Positions 53,906 to 63,556 of a stretch of 64,000 bases of DNA are shown in pieces. Source of the DNA: an uncultured Aquimarina sp. (lineage in GTDB: Bacteria; Bacteroidota; Bacteroidia; Flavobacteriales; Flavobacteriaceae); the NCBI GenBank assembly GCA_947500845.1, contig CANMTP010000002.1, forward strand, positions 186,001-250,000, in the 5' to 3' direction. The notes beneath the pieces were generated by a model. It was not told where the DNA came from, made no database searches, and was given only the letters and a program-made list of their open reading frames with translations. The position numbers and the translations under genes were made by a program. Positions within the stretch are counted from its first letter, which is position 1; each line of letters opens with the position of its first letter.

Positions 53906-55837
53906 TTATTTCTTTTCTTTTTTAAAAATATGATCAGGATCTACTAGTTTATCCAGTTTGTTCCGAAGGTTATCAGTTAATAAACTTAATCCTAATTGAT
54001 AAGATGCATTCATCCATCCAAAACCACTTGGCGTTATATAGTCAAACTCGGTGCCTACGTTACCATATTCTGCATATACTTTATGGGTACACTTTACCAC
54101 GTCGTACTTCTCTGGAATCGTACCATTGTAGTTTACTGCGTTTTTTGTTATCATCCACAACCAGCGATATACAAGTTCCTGAACTTCATTTTTATATCCA
54201 TAATTGCTTAGTCCTCTCCAAATAATCATTTGATGTGGCGCCCAACCGTTAGGATAGTCCCATTGACGCTGTGGCGCATTAGGATTTGTTTTATCTGAAA
54301 TATCAGTAGTACCTGCTATCCCTCCTTTTTCAACTAGATTGGTAAACAAATTCTTGATCATTCTGTCTGCTTGATGATCTGAACTGATGCCAACCCATAA
54401 TGGATAGTAATTTGTCGCCGATTCTATTTTTTGTTGTTTTTTGGTCACAAAACTATAGTCATAGTATCCCCCAATCTCATCATTCCACATCAGTTCGTTC
54501 ATCAGATCTTTTCTTTTTTCAGCTTTTGACAACCAAAACTCAGCATTTGTATCTTGAAAATTATCATTAAAAACTTCCTTAATCATAAAAGCTATATCGA
54601 CTTCATATTTATATAATAAACTATTAAGGCCGACCGTATTGAGATTGGCACACAAATCATCTAATCGATTAGAAGTGTCATGTCCACTTTCCCGCATGGA
54701 GCGATCGTGAGTAAAATACTCATCTAGTGCTTTATCTTTTATGCTACCATCTTGATACATTACCTTAAAAGACTCAAAATCTGGCTTATGCTTTTCAGCA
54801 TATTTCTTTAGTACAAAATCAAAATGCCCTTCTTCAGTTTCGGGAGGTATCCCAATTCCTTCACCATAAAAACGATTTAAACCATTATCTGTCAAACGCA
54901 CTCCTTTTTGCATCCAAACCGTTTCGTATTCTTTAATTACCATGGCAAGGTTTTTGGCAAGCCAGTCTTTTGAAATATTCGGGTTTTTTGCGTAAATCTC
55001 TTTCAACAAAGAACTAAAAAAGGGGGGTTGCGTTCTAGTGAGATAATAGCTTCTATTGGCATTTAAAATCTTACCATAATGCTCAATTTGATATGCAAAA
55101 TTATCTGCCATAGACATCGCTAAGTCTTCACGGTCATCAATAAGTAATCCAACCGACTCGAAATAACTATCCCAACCGTACATTTCATTAAACCTTCCTC
55201 CCGGGACTACAAAAGGTTTCCCATTATATTCGTTGCCCTTTTTGGTATACCCCAAATTAAGTATACCAGGTTTATCATTAAGAGATTTTACATATTCTGG
55301 TGTAATTTTCTTCGGAAGGATTACAACTTTCAGCTTCTGAATTTCTGATTCTAATGATTTGAAGTACGTTGCGGCTACTTCATCATCGTGCGGAATGTAT
55401 AATCGAAGGGTATCTGTGGTTGATTTTATATCACCAAGTACTTTTTCCAATCCTTCTTTATCAATAGATCGGGTAAGATTATCCCAAAATCTTGTCCTAA
55501 TCAATCTGGAAATGCGATCTGAAGGAGCTTCAGTAATCTTATCCCTCGAAATGGTATCATTATCTTCTGCAATTGCCAATTCCTGAAGTAAATTTGACAG
55601 ATGGTATGTACCTTCGATAACATTAGATTTCCCTGTGGCATCTATGAACTCAAACTTCTTTGGGCCTTTATCATCAATGGTAATCTTTTTATCACCATCT
55701 GTATCTTCCTGGGCAATTAACTTATCGAGTAATTCTTCATTTGATACTTTCTCGACAGTATTCTCTTGACAACCTGCGAAAAGAAGAATACTAATGATAA
55801 CTATTACATACTGAAATTGAAAATTCTGTTTTCTCAT
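53906..55837 (-). CDS. GH37 trehalase lipoprotein with a neutral-trehalase-like calcium-binding motif
   Basis: Trehalase splits trehalose into two glucose. The 643-residue product is a lipoprotein (LLFAGCQEN, Cys at about 23). Both GH37 signatures are present: PGGRFNEMYGWDSYFE (about 212-227) and QWDYPNGWAPHQ (about 533-544). The catalytic acid is likely the Asp of RESGHDTSNR (near residue 385) and the base the Glu of PEKYD (near 575). Residues 45-60 (DTDGDKKITIDDKGPK) match the Ca2+-binding loop of fungal neutral trehalases (Trehalase_Ca-bi family), and ESGHDT is also the fungal form of that block. The gene is 16 bp downstream of a sugar symporter, suggesting periplasmic or surface hydrolysis followed by glucose import. 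Confidence 0.94.
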   Translation of the reverse strand: MRKQNFQFQYVIVIISILLFAGCQENTVEKVSNEELLDKLIAQEDTDGDKKITIDDKGPKKFEFIDATGKSNVIEGTYHLSNLLQELAIAEDNDTISRDKITEAPSDRISRLIRTRFWDNLTRSIDKEGLEKVLGDIKSTTDTLRLYIPHDDEVAATYFKSLESEIQKLKVVILPKKITPEYVKSLNDKPGILNLGYTKKGNEYNGKPFVVPGGRFNEMYGWDSYFESVGLLIDDREDLAMSMADNFAYQIEHYGKILNANRSYYLTRTQPPFFSSLLKEIYAKNPNISKDWLAKNLAMVIKEYETVWMQKGVRLTDNGLNRFYGEGIGIPPETEEGHFDFVLKKYAEKHKPDFESFKVMYQDGSIKDKALDEYFTHDRSMRESGHDTSNRLDDLCANLNTVGLNSLLYKYEVDIAFMIKEVFNDNFQDTNAEFWLSKAEKRKDLMNELMWNDEIGGYYDYSFVTKKQQKIESATNYYPLWVGISSDHQADRMIKNLFTNLVEKGGIAGTTDISDKTNPNAPQRQWDYPNGWAPHQMIIWRGLSNYGYKNEVQELVYRWLWMITKNAVNYNGTIPEKYDVVKCTHKVYAEYGNVGTEFDYITPSGFGWMNASYQLGLSLLTDNLRNKLDKLVDPDHIFKKEKK

Positions 55838-55853
55838 GATCTTTCAATCTTTG

Positions 55854-57572
55854 TTACCAAAAGAACCCTACAACAATGGCCGTAACAATTAAAAGAATTA
55901 TAGATAATGTTCTATAATTTTTATACCAGGGTAAATCGGTTAGGTCTTTTGATTCTTCAACAAACATTTCTCTTTTATACGTATACTCTTTGATCTGCTG
56001 CTCTGATTGGGGTTTTGTTGCTAAACTTACGATAACATGAAGGGTAACACAAACAACAAATAGCCATGTTGCTTTTGCAAGAAAATGAAGATCGTTTACT
56101 TCGGGAACCCATTCGAAGGTCTGTGACAATATCATTAGAATAGCCAATGAAAAACCTGTTAACAAACTTACGATAGACCCGGTTCCATTCGCCCGTTTCC
56201 AAAACAATCCCAAAACGAATGTAGAAACCGCTGGCGGACACGTATAGGCAATCACCAATTGCAGATAAGTCCATAAAGAATCACTTACACTCTCTATAAA
56301 CGGCACCCAGGAAATTGCTAAAACCACCAGGATTATTGTAGTAATCTGGCCTACTCTTACCAATTGTTTGCTAGTTAATTCAGGTCTGAGTTGCTTTACA
56401 AAATCCATGGTGACTAAAGTTGACGCCGAATTAAATGTGGCAGAAACCGATGACATCATTGCTGCCATTAATCCTGCAACCACTAGCCCTAAAACTCCCA
56501 CAGGTAGTAATTGAAACAACAATACTGGATAGGTAAGGTTGGGACAATCTGCAAGGTTATTACATATAGTACCATCTGTTAATGCATAATTAAGCCCTGT
56601 AATGTCTAAAGTGCTAAATAAAAGTAGTGCCAATACTCCTGGAACCACCATGATAAAAATTACAGGTAACTTCAATAAACCGGCAAAAAGAGCACCCCAT
56701 CTACCATGATTTAAATCCTTGGCTCCCAGTACACGTTGTACCATAAATTGATTATTCGCCCAGAAGTAAAATCCTAATAAGGGCACCCCGGTTAATAATC
56801 CCCACCAAGGCATAAATTCATCATTACTAGGTCTTACCAGACTAAATACTTCATCAGAATTTTGAGGTATATATTTACCTTCAGCAGCTCTATCACCAAA
56901 ATTTACATCACCTGCAGATAGCATTGCATCGAGCTTTGCCATCATACCAGACCACCCTCCGCCTAGCTGGTCAAAAGCAAAGTAAGTAAGTAGACAAGAT
57001 CCTAGTATTAATAAAATCGCCTGAATTACCTCTGTTTGGATCACAGAGTTAAGTCCTCCCGGAATTGTATATGCTGCTGCTGCTACCGCGAGAATTATTA
57101 ATATTAATGTTGAATCTAAAGAAGGAAACAAAAGGGTTAATACTATTTTACCTACATACAAGCCTGCTGCAGTGTCTACCAAAATGTTTCCTACTACGGT
57201 AATAAAAGAAAAGTAATATCTGGATCTGCTATCATATCGCCTCTCTAAAAATTCGGGCATCGTATACACTCCAGACCTGAGATAAAATGGAAGAAAAAAT
57301 ATTGCAAAAAAAATCAAAACTACTACGGCAAACCATTCGTAATTATAAACATTGATATTAGTTTGATACGCGTCTGATGCTAACCCAACCAGAGTAGAAC
57401 TTGATATATTTGCAGAGAAAAGTGCAATCCCTACAATAGGCCAGGTCATTGTTCTTCCTCCTAAAAAATAATCTTCAGAACTTCCTCTTTTTGATTTTGA
57501 TATTCCGTAGATTATGATTCCGATCAAATAAACTACAATAACAGTAATGTCGATATACGATAATTCGTTCAT
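55854..57572 (-). CDS. SLC5/SSS-family sodium:solute symporter, probable sugar importer
   Basis: A 572-residue membrane protein with about 13-14 predicted helices. The start MNELSYIDITVIVVYLIGIIIYG and SSEDYFLGGRTMTWPIVGIALFSANISSSTLVGLASDAY are typical of SGLT-like members, with the sodium-site residues in FSANISSSTLVG. Y-MPEFLERRYDSRSRYYFSF follows, then the conserved helix-9 SSVSATFNSASTLVTMDFVKQ. It is immediately upstream of the lipoprotein trehalase gene (16 bp), so the glucose made there is the likely substrate, though the family carries many solutes. No clear promoter could be matched in the 204-bp region upstream. Confidence 0.9.
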   Translation of the reverse strand: MNELSYIDITVIVVYLIGIIIYGISKSKRGSSEDYFLGGRTMTWPIVGIALFSANISSSTLVGLASDAYQTNINVYNYEWFAVVVLIFFAIFFLPFYLRSGVYTMPEFLERRYDSRSRYYFSFITVVGNILVDTAAGLYVGKIVLTLLFPSLDSTLILIILAVAAAAYTIPGGLNSVIQTEVIQAILLILGSCLLTYFAFDQLGGGWSGMMAKLDAMLSAGDVNFGDRAAEGKYIPQNSDEVFSLVRPSNDEFMPWWGLLTGVPLLGFYFWANNQFMVQRVLGAKDLNHGRWGALFAGLLKLPVIFIMVVPGVLALLLFSTLDITGLNYALTDGTICNNLADCPNLTYPVLLFQLLPVGVLGLVVAGLMAAMMSSVSATFNSASTLVTMDFVKQLRPELTSKQLVRVGQITTIILVVLAISWVPFIESVSDSLWTYLQLVIAYTCPPAVSTFVLGLFWKRANGTGSIVSLLTGFSLAILMILSQTFEWVPEVNDLHFLAKATWLFVVCVTLHVIVSLATKPQSEQQIKEYTYKREMFVEESKDLTDLPWYKNYRTLSIILLIVTAIVVGFFW

Positions 57573-57776
57573 GTGTGAAGTATTTAAGCTAAACCAAAGA
57601 CTAATCGTTTTTAAAGCAAAAGATCTGGGAAGACTTTGAAAAACAAAATTGTTTATTTTTTGTTAAAAAACTTGTTGAATATACAAGATTCTTATAAAAT
57701 GTTTAGGTTTTTAATATTATAATTGCTTAAAACTTTTTGTGTAAGCGTTTGTATTATCAAATTTTCAACAAAAAAC

Positions 57777-58706
57777 TCATTCGTCCTTCAAAAATTTAAT
57801 GTTTCTGTGTAACCCAGAAAACTTTGTTCTCTTTACCGCAGATTTTTGAAAAACTTTAGAAAATACTTCTTGTGTTATTTCTTCCCAATCCTCCTTAGAC
57901 ATTTCTAAAAGCTCGGGTTTAGGATGAAACAGAGGTTCGCTATGTGGTTTTGAAAAACGATTCCATGGACAGACATCCTGGCATACATCACAACCAAACA
58001 TCCAGTTATCAAATTGTCCTTTGTAACTCTGCGGAATCTCTTCTTTTAATTCTATGGTAAAATAAGATATACATTTGCTACCATCTACAACGTACGGATC
58101 GACAATTGCCTGTGTGGGACAGGCATCTATACATGCGGTACAAGTTCCACAATGATCGGTTACAGGGGTATCATATTCAAGCTCAAGATCTACAATGAGT
58201 TCAGCCACAAAATAAAAAGAACCTACCTGTTGTGTAAGAAGATTACTATTTTTCCCAATCCATCCTAAACCACTTCTTGCTGCCCAGGCTTTATCTAAAA
58301 CCGGGGCAGAATCTACAAAAGCTCTTCCGTGAACATCTCCTATCTCTTCTTGAATAAAATACAATAACTGCTTGAGTTTGTCTTTAATTACAAAATGATA
58401 ATCAGTTCCATAAGCATATTTCGATATTTTGGGAGCATTTGGATCTTTTTGTGTTTCTGAAGGATAATAATTGAGGAGCAAAGAGATCACACTTTTGGAA
58501 CCCTCTACTAATTTTGTAGGATCAAGTCGTTTGTCGAAATGATTTTCCATATATTTCATTTCGCCATGCATATTTTGATTAAGCCATTTTTCAAGTCTCG
58601 GAGCCTCTTCTTCAAGAAATTCTGCTTTGCTAATACCACAAGATAAAAAACCGATTCTTTTGGCTTCGGCTTTAATCTGTTGTGCGTTTTTTGCTTTACG
58701 ATTCAA
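57777..58706 (-). CDS. queG: Epoxyqueuosine reductase
   Basis: QueG makes the last step of queuosine synthesis, reducing epoxyqueuosine in tRNA, using cobalamin and two 4Fe-4S clusters. The 309-residue product has the two ferredoxin-like Cys clusters [19 protein letters not shown] (about 188-206) and [13 protein letters not shown] (about 240-252). [22 protein letters not shown] and [15 protein letters not shown] strands are also family blocks. Length is normal. It stands alone between the symporter and a gene-free gap and is not linked to other queuosine genes here. Confidence 0.95.
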   Translation of the reverse strand: MNRKAKNAQQIKAEAKRIGFLSCGISKAEFLEEEAPRLEKWLNQNMHGEMKYMENHFDKRLDPTKLVEGSKSVISLLLNYYPSETQKDPNAPKISKYAYGTDYHFVIKDKLKQLLYFIQEEIGDVHGRAFVDSAPVLDKAWAARSGLGWIGKNSNLLTQQVGSFYFVAELIVDLELEYDTPVTDHCGTCTACIDACPTQAIVDPYVVDGSKCISYFTIELKEEIPQSYKGQFDNWMFGCDVCQDVCPWNRFSKPHSEPLFHPKPELLEMSKEDWEEITQEVFSKVFQKSAVKRTKFSGLHRNIKFLKDE

Positions 58707-58825
58707 TTTCTAAACAGAATTTAAGGATACTATATATTCAACCTGGACTACGTTATAGGAAATCGAGCTGAAACTCCTTCAAAATCTGTTGTTTCGTTGC
58801 TTTTTTAAAATTAATCATAACCCTT

Positions 58826-58850
58826 CTTCGACTTAGCTCAGGGCAAACTG
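58826..58850. repeat. Single intergenic repeat unit (TTCGACT type)
   Basis: CTTCGACTTAGCTCAGGGCA begins a 25-bp copy of the TTCGACTxxGCT element that is present as an inverted pair at 40525-40565. It lies in the 297-bp stretch between the P450 and queG genes, which contains no supported gene. Related units are common in flavobacterial intergenic DNA. Confidence 0.5.
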
Positions 58851-59003
58851 CTATGTAGAAATTTAGAAAAGACTAGATTTTATTGGACTTTCAATTCTTA
58901 TTACTAAGTTCTATGGTATTATCCAGGTTCAAAAGTAATTGATCTAAGTTTCAAAAAAAAGAAACCTTTCTGGTAAATATCAATTTACTACATAGAAATA
59001 CGC

Positions 59004-60329
59004 TTATCGTAGAGTAAGGGATAGTAATGCATTTTTGGGTTTTAGAGTAATTAATGGTTTGATTTCAATCGTGTTAAATGATGGAGTTATTTTATATTTT
59101 CTAACCAATTCGCTAACGGCGAGAACCATTTCATACATCGCAAAATTATTCCCAATACACATTCGTGGCCCTGCTCCAAAGGGAAAATACGAGTCTGAAT
59201 ATTCTTTTTTATCGATTTCGGGAGCAAATCGATCGGGGTTAAATGTTAGTGGATCCTTCCAAAGGTCCTTATGTTTATGTATCTCAAAAAAAGATATAAG
59301 TATGGTAGTTCCTTCTTTTAAAAAGAAATCTTTATATGTATCGTTTTCAATTGCGACACGATCAGAAAAGTATGCCGGCGGGTATAAGCGCATAGATTCT
59401 TCTATACACTGTTTGGGGTATTGATACTTTGCTATTTGTTCTATCACCGATATATCAGAAGAAAACATATCTGAAACCTCTTTATATACCTTCTCTTGTA
59501 TTTCTGGATGGTTTGCCAGCAATAATAATGTAAATGTCAAAGCGTTCGATGTGGTCTCATGACCTGCAGTAAAAAGTATCAAAATCTCATCAATTAACTG
59601 TTCATTATCCATTGCACTTCCATCTTCATATCTTGCTTCTAAAAGCATATCCAGCAAATCGTTGTATTTTTCTTTAGAATTTTTACGTTCTTCAATAATA
59701 CCATTTAAGATATCACGAGCTTCTTGCGTAAGCCGAAGTGTCCCTTTGATTTTCCCACTAAGGTGAAACCACCACCGCTTATAGGGTTGTCTTATTTCCT
59801 TTATTAATGATTTCTGAGCGGTCTCTGTAATATATTGAAGGCGGGAGATTATATTTTTAGTATCTGTATAGCTAAATAATGATTTGGCGACCACTTGGAA
59901 AGCGAGATCACTCATGAAAGGATATATATTAAATGTTTTATCTGGTTTAATTTTGGACAGCTCTGCGACCACAACACTTTTTATGGTTACAATAATTTCT
60001 TCCAATTTTTTTTTATGAAACGCTGGTTGTATTAGCCTGCGTTGTTCTAACCATTTTTCACCATCTGCGGTTAAAAGTCCTTCACCAATATATTTGGCCA
60101 AATCTCTGGTTTGTAACTCAGATTTGCGATAATTTCTATGATTTTTTTGCAGTGTATACTTTGCAAGACCAGCATCGCGTGTAAAAATTACGCTTTTACC
60201 AAAACCTAGATTAACCCTGAAAATATCTCCGTGTTTCTCAAAATTTTTATGATGAAAGGGAAGTGGATTCTTAAGAATACGACTAGCATTTCTAAGAACT
60301 TCAAAAAAAGATACTGATGGGATGGACAT
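59004..60329 (-). CDS. Cytochrome P450
   Basis: A 441-residue soluble P450 monooxygenase. The haem-binding loop is FGAGPRMCIGNNFA with Cys at about 391. The I-helix oxygen-activation motif is AGHETTSNALT, the ExxR is in CIEESMRLYPPAYF, and the PERF-like segment is NPDRFAPE. The N-terminus (FEVLRNASRILKNPLPFHHKNFEKHGDIFRVN) has no membrane anchor. Length is usual for CYP102-like or fatty-acid/lipid type single-domain P450s, but the substrate cannot be told. No ferredoxin or reductase gene is adjacent. The gene is 24 bp downstream of the amidohydrolase gene on the same strand, so likely cotranscribed. Confidence 0.95.
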   Translation of the reverse strand: MSIPSVSFFEVLRNASRILKNPLPFHHKNFEKHGDIFRVNLGFGKSVIFTRDAGLAKYTLQKNHRNYRKSELQTRDLAKYIGEGLLTADGEKWLEQRRLIQPAFHKKKLEEIIVTIKSVVVAELSKIKPDKTFNIYPFMSDLAFQVVAKSLFSYTDTKNIISRLQYITETAQKSLIKEIRQPYKRWWFHLSGKIKGTLRLTQEARDILNGIIEERKNSKEKYNDLLDMLLEARYEDGSAMDNEQLIDEILILFTAGHETTSNALTFTLLLLANHPEIQEKVYKEVSDMFSSDISVIEQIAKYQYPKQCIEESMRLYPPAYFSDRVAIENDTYKDFFLKEGTTILISFFEIHKHKDLWKDPLTFNPDRFAPEIDKKEYSDSYFPFGAGPRMCIGNNFAMYEMVLAVSELVRKYKITPSFNTIEIKPLITLKPKNALLSLTLR

Positions 60330-60353
60330 ATATGATACTCCGCTTTCGTTTTA

Positions 60354-62369
60354 TTATTTAAAGGTGCTAACCCCTATTGCGTCATAAAGGCTTTCGGGTG
60401 TATATATATTACCGTCTTTAATGGTTAACACTACTTTTCTTATATCGCTAATTTTATGTGTTGGGTTCCCATCTACTAATATGAGATCAGCCAATTTGCC
60501 TTCTTCAATAGTTCCTAAATCATTTGCCACACCCGCGACTTTTGCAGAAACAGCTGTCGCTATTTTCAAAACCTGAGAAGCTGGTATTCCTGCTTTTACA
60601 TAATTCTCTAATTCAGTATGTAAACCAAAACCTGCCATAGCATCAGTTCCCGGAACTATAGTAACTTCATTTTTATAAAGTTCATTGACCATAGCCAATA
60701 ATTTGTTGTAAGAGGCTTTGTAATCATCTTCTTTGCCATCAGGAATAGGAAGTCCTCCAGAATAAAAACCTCTTTGTACATCTAACGGTAGCCGGTTTAA
60801 TATTTTGGAAAATGAAGGATTGGCTTCCCCCGCTTTGGTTGTAAACATTCCATCAAAAATAGATATTGTGGGGTCAATTACTACCTTTTTATCTTTCAAT
60901 AATTTGATAAACTCTTTGAATCTTTCTGAATCAAAATCCAGCTTATGAGTATGTTCGGCGACCATGGTGAATCGTAGTGGCTGTCTGGTGTCAATAGTAT
61001 CTGAAAGAAAATTTAAAGCTAGCATATTGGCATGCTGTATTTCATCATAGCCATTATTTACAGCTTGTTCTGCAATCATATATGCTGGTATATGACCACT
61101 TACCCTCATACCCAAACTATGCGCTTTATCTGCTAATGGTTTTACCCATTCTGGTTCTATAGAGCTATAGAGTTTTATTTGCTTGTATCCATTCTTGTTA
61201 TATTCATCAATAGCAGTAAATCCTTCTTCAAGATTATTGATAATAGCACCTGTAGGCGCAGCATAGGGTCCTGCTTTATCGATGAATCCACTCATTACTA
61301 CTATTCTCGGACCTAGTAATTTATTCTTATCAAAATTTTGTTTTAATTCTGGCAAATCTGCCGAATTTCCCAGATCCCTAACTGAGGTTACCCCAGCTGC
61401 TAAATGCATTAGCCCATCGGTGTCACTAATATGAGTATGCATATCAAATAATCCCGGAAGCAGCATTTTACCCATACCATCGATAACATATGGATCATTA
61501 TCGAGCTGAATTTCAGTTTTTGAAATCTTTTCTATTCTGTCTTTGTTGATAAGAACGAACATATTTGGAATAGAAACTCCGGCATCGGCATCGAACATCT
61601 TTACATTTTTAATTAAAACCTTTTTGGATGGAATTTCAACCAATGATTCTGAAAGGTTTTTCAGATATTGTTTTCCTTTTTGTTTTTGAATTGGCTCTAA
61701 TTGTTTGGCAATGCTATCATATCCTTTTTGAATACAGGTAAACCATGGTGAAGCATATCCAAAAAACCTATCATTCGTATCAATCCAGAGATATGAAGGT
61801 GTAAATGATTGCCCCTTAAACTCTACTAACCGAAGATCGATAGAATCATTAATCCTATGGTGATCCATAGAAGTGATTTTCACAGTACCGCTGGGTAGCA
61901 TTTGCACCTCTTTATTAACTGTAGCCAGTAGTTTTCTAATCAATAAATCACTTGCCCCAATAGAACTATTAATAGCAGAAAAGAAAGAATTATCATCAAA
62001 TTTTGTTTCTCCTTGTTCTGAGCTACTTTTCCATTTCGCAATTCCATTCTTTATTTTGAAAACTTCATTTACTGTATCTTTTAAGTAACTATGGCCTGAG
62101 ATTTTCTGACTTACGATAACACCATTATCATTCAGGCTTATTTTTTCATTCAGTTTTGGTCCTCTTCCTCTATCATTAAACTCATATGTATAATAATAGT
62201 TTCCATCGTCGCCCATTGTGCTTTTTTGATATCCAGCAAGCTTTCCCCCCATATAAATATTATATTCTAAATCATCATACGAAAGATCGAATGGCTCTTT
62301 AGTTTCTTTTTGACAAGAAAATATAGTTACTATACTACTAACAAGTACAAATATTAGTGATTTCTTCAT
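60354..62369 (-). CDS. Amidohydrolase-family lipoprotein with an N-terminal extra domain
   Basis: A 671-residue lipoprotein (signal ends TIFSC, Cys at about 19). Residues about 25-240 form an extra domain, rich in beta-strands and without known family match (LEYNIYMGGKLAGYQKSTMGD in part). From about 250 an amidohydrolase domain follows: VLIKNVKMFDADAG, then PGLFDMHTHIS (metal ligands His311 and His313), Lys in QIKLYSS, SGHIPAYM (His426), EIQHANML (His446) and PGTDAMAG (Asp576), with DLILVDGNPTHKISDI at the end. The pattern is that of metal-dependent imidazolonepropionase-like hydrolases. It lies 32 bp after ruvB and 24 bp before the P450. Substrate unknown. Confidence 0.9.
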   Translation of the reverse strand: MKKSLIFVLVSSIVTIFSCQKETKEPFDLSYDDLEYNIYMGGKLAGYQKSTMGDDGNYYYTYEFNDRGRGPKLNEKISLNDNGVIVSQKISGHSYLKDTVNEVFKIKNGIAKWKSSSEQGETKFDDNSFFSAINSSIGASDLLIRKLLATVNKEVQMLPSGTVKITSMDHHRINDSIDLRLVEFKGQSFTPSYLWIDTNDRFFGYASPWFTCIQKGYDSIAKQLEPIQKQKGKQYLKNLSESLVEIPSKKVLIKNVKMFDADAGVSIPNMFVLINKDRIEKISKTEIQLDNDPYVIDGMGKMLLPGLFDMHTHISDTDGLMHLAAGVTSVRDLGNSADLPELKQNFDKNKLLGPRIVVMSGFIDKAGPYAAPTGAIINNLEEGFTAIDEYNKNGYKQIKLYSSIEPEWVKPLADKAHSLGMRVSGHIPAYMIAEQAVNNGYDEIQHANMLALNFLSDTIDTRQPLRFTMVAEHTHKLDFDSERFKEFIKLLKDKKVVIDPTISIFDGMFTTKAGEANPSFSKILNRLPLDVQRGFYSGGLPIPDGKEDDYKASYNKLLAMVNELYKNEVTIVPGTDAMAGFGLHTELENYVKAGIPASQVLKIATAVSAKVAGVANDLGTIEEGKLADLILVDGNPTHKISDIRKVVLTIKDGNIYTPESLYDAIGVSTFK

Positions 62370-62401
62370 GATTTTTGATGATTTTATATGGAACTTAGTT
62401 T

Positions 62402-63424
62402 TTAAAACAATCCTCCCTGAATTCCTCCCTTTATTCTACCCAAGTGTTTGTAAGCCGCCTCTGTTACTTCTCTACCTCTAGGAGTGCGCATAATAAATCC
62501 CTGCTGGATTAGGAATGGTTCATAAACCTCTTCAATAGTTTCTGCGCTTTCGCTAACCGCAGTCGCCAACGTCGTAATACCAACAGGCCCCCCTTTGAAT
62601 TTATCTATTAAGGTAGTCAGAATTTTATTATCCATTTCATCGAGACCATGTGCATCTACATTGAGTGCTTTTAACGCAAATTTTGAGATTTCGATATCTA
62701 TCTTACCGTTTCCTTTGATTTGAGCAAAATCGCGTACCCTTCGCAATAAAGCATTTGCAATACGTGGCGTACCCCTGCTCCTACCAGCTATTTCAATTGC
62801 CGCTTCCATAGAAATTGGCACTTTTAGTATATAAGCGCTTCTTTGTACTATAGTAGATAATAATTCTGTAGTGTAGTATTGTAGTCGAGATTGAATACCG
62901 AAACGTGCTCTCATTGGTGCAGTAAGCAGTCCGGAACGTGTAGTTGCACCTATCAATGTAAATGGACTAAGATTGATTTGTACCGTTCGCGCATTAGGCC
63001 CACTTTCGATCATAATATCAATCTTATAATCCTCCATGGCTGAATACAAGTATTCTTCGACTATAGGACTCAACCTATGAATCTCATCAATAAACAGAAC
63101 ATCTCTATCATCAAGATTAGTTAATAACCCCGCCAAATCACCAGGTTTATCTAACACAGGACCAGAGGTGACTTTAATCCCAACTCCTAACTCATTTGCG
63201 AGTATGTGTGCTAGTGTAGTTTTACCCAGTCCTGGAGGACCATGAAATAATGTATGGTCCAGAGCATCATCACGTAAGTTAGCTGCCTGAACAAAAATCT
63301 TTAAGTTTTCTAATACTTGATCCTGCCCGGCAAAATCCTCAAAATTGAGAGGTCTTAAAGCTCTTTCAACATCAAGATCTTCGTTCGAAAAATTTTCGTT
63401 TGTTGGATTGAGATTTTCGTTCAT
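62402..63424 (-). CDS. ruvB: Holliday junction DNA helicase motor subunit RuvB
   Basis: RuvB is the hexameric AAA+ motor that drives branch migration. The protein (340 residues from the ATG at 63424) has Walker [15 protein letters not shown], Walker [12 protein letters not shown], sensor 1 [17 protein letters not shown], the arginine-finger region and a C-terminal winged helix ([21 protein letters not shown]). I place the start at 63424 because the longer form adds eight residues not found in the family. A -7 element lies at 63487-63494. Two non-housekeeping genes follow in the same direction. Confidence 0.96.
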   Translation of the reverse strand: MNENLNPTNENFSNEDLDVERALRPLNFEDFAGQDQVLENLKIFVQAANLRDDALDHTLFHGPPGLGKTTLAHILANELGVGIKVTSGPVLDKPGDLAGLLTNLDDRDVLFIDEIHRLSPIVEEYLYSAMEDYKIDIMIESGPNARTVQINLSPFTLIGATTRSGLLTAPMRARFGIQSRLQYYTTELLSTIVQRSAYILKVPISMEAAIEIAGRSRGTPRIANALLRRVRDFAQIKGNGKIDIEISKFALKALNVDAHGLDEMDNKILTTLIDKFKGGPVGITTLATAVSESAETIEEVYEPFLIQQGFIMRTPRGREVTEAAYKHLGRIKGGIQGGLF

Positions 63425-63453
63425 GTATACACCATCATTAAAAAGCACATCTG

Positions 63454-63473
63454 TTTGATCTCAATGAATCAAA
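63454..63473. promoter_or_regulatory. Short inverted repeat before ruvB
   Basis: TTTGAT and ATCAAA form a 6-bp inverted repeat with an 8-nt centre, between the ruvB -7 element and its ATG. No T-run follows. A regulatory role is only possible. Confidence 0.25.
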
Positions 63474-63486
63474 TCACATGTGTAAA

Positions 63487-63494
63487 CAAATATA
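63487..63494 (-). promoter_or_regulatory. Candidate -7 element for ruvB
   Basis: TATATTTG on the minus strand fits TAnnTTTG 63 bp before the ruvB ATG. The TTG at the -33 distance is missing, as the terminator of the oxidase gene occupies that space. Confidence 0.4.
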
Positions 63495-63505
63495 CTAGAA
63501 AAAGA

Positions 63506-63537
63506 AAAAGCCTTTTCATAAAAATGAAAAGGCTTTT
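63506..63537 (-). terminator. Rho-independent terminator after cytochrome oxidase subunit I
   Basis: A perfect 14-bp stem (AAAAGCCTTTTCAT with ATGAAAAGGCTTTT), 4-nt loop, T/A-runs on both sides. It lies 19 bp beyond the oxidase subunit I stop and upstream of ruvB. Confidence 0.92.
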
Positions 63538-63556
63538 CAATATTTTTAAACATCTC

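Noticed and set aside
55975..56274. 99-residue open frame inside the symporter gene
   Set aside because: It lies on the same strand in another frame, fully within a well-supported gene, with no family signal.
57740..57753. LacI-type operator-like sequence (TGTAAGCGTTTGTA) near the trehalase-symporter genes
   Set aside because: It is only partly symmetric and lies at the 3' end of queG, about 170 bp before the symporter, with no LacI gene in the window.
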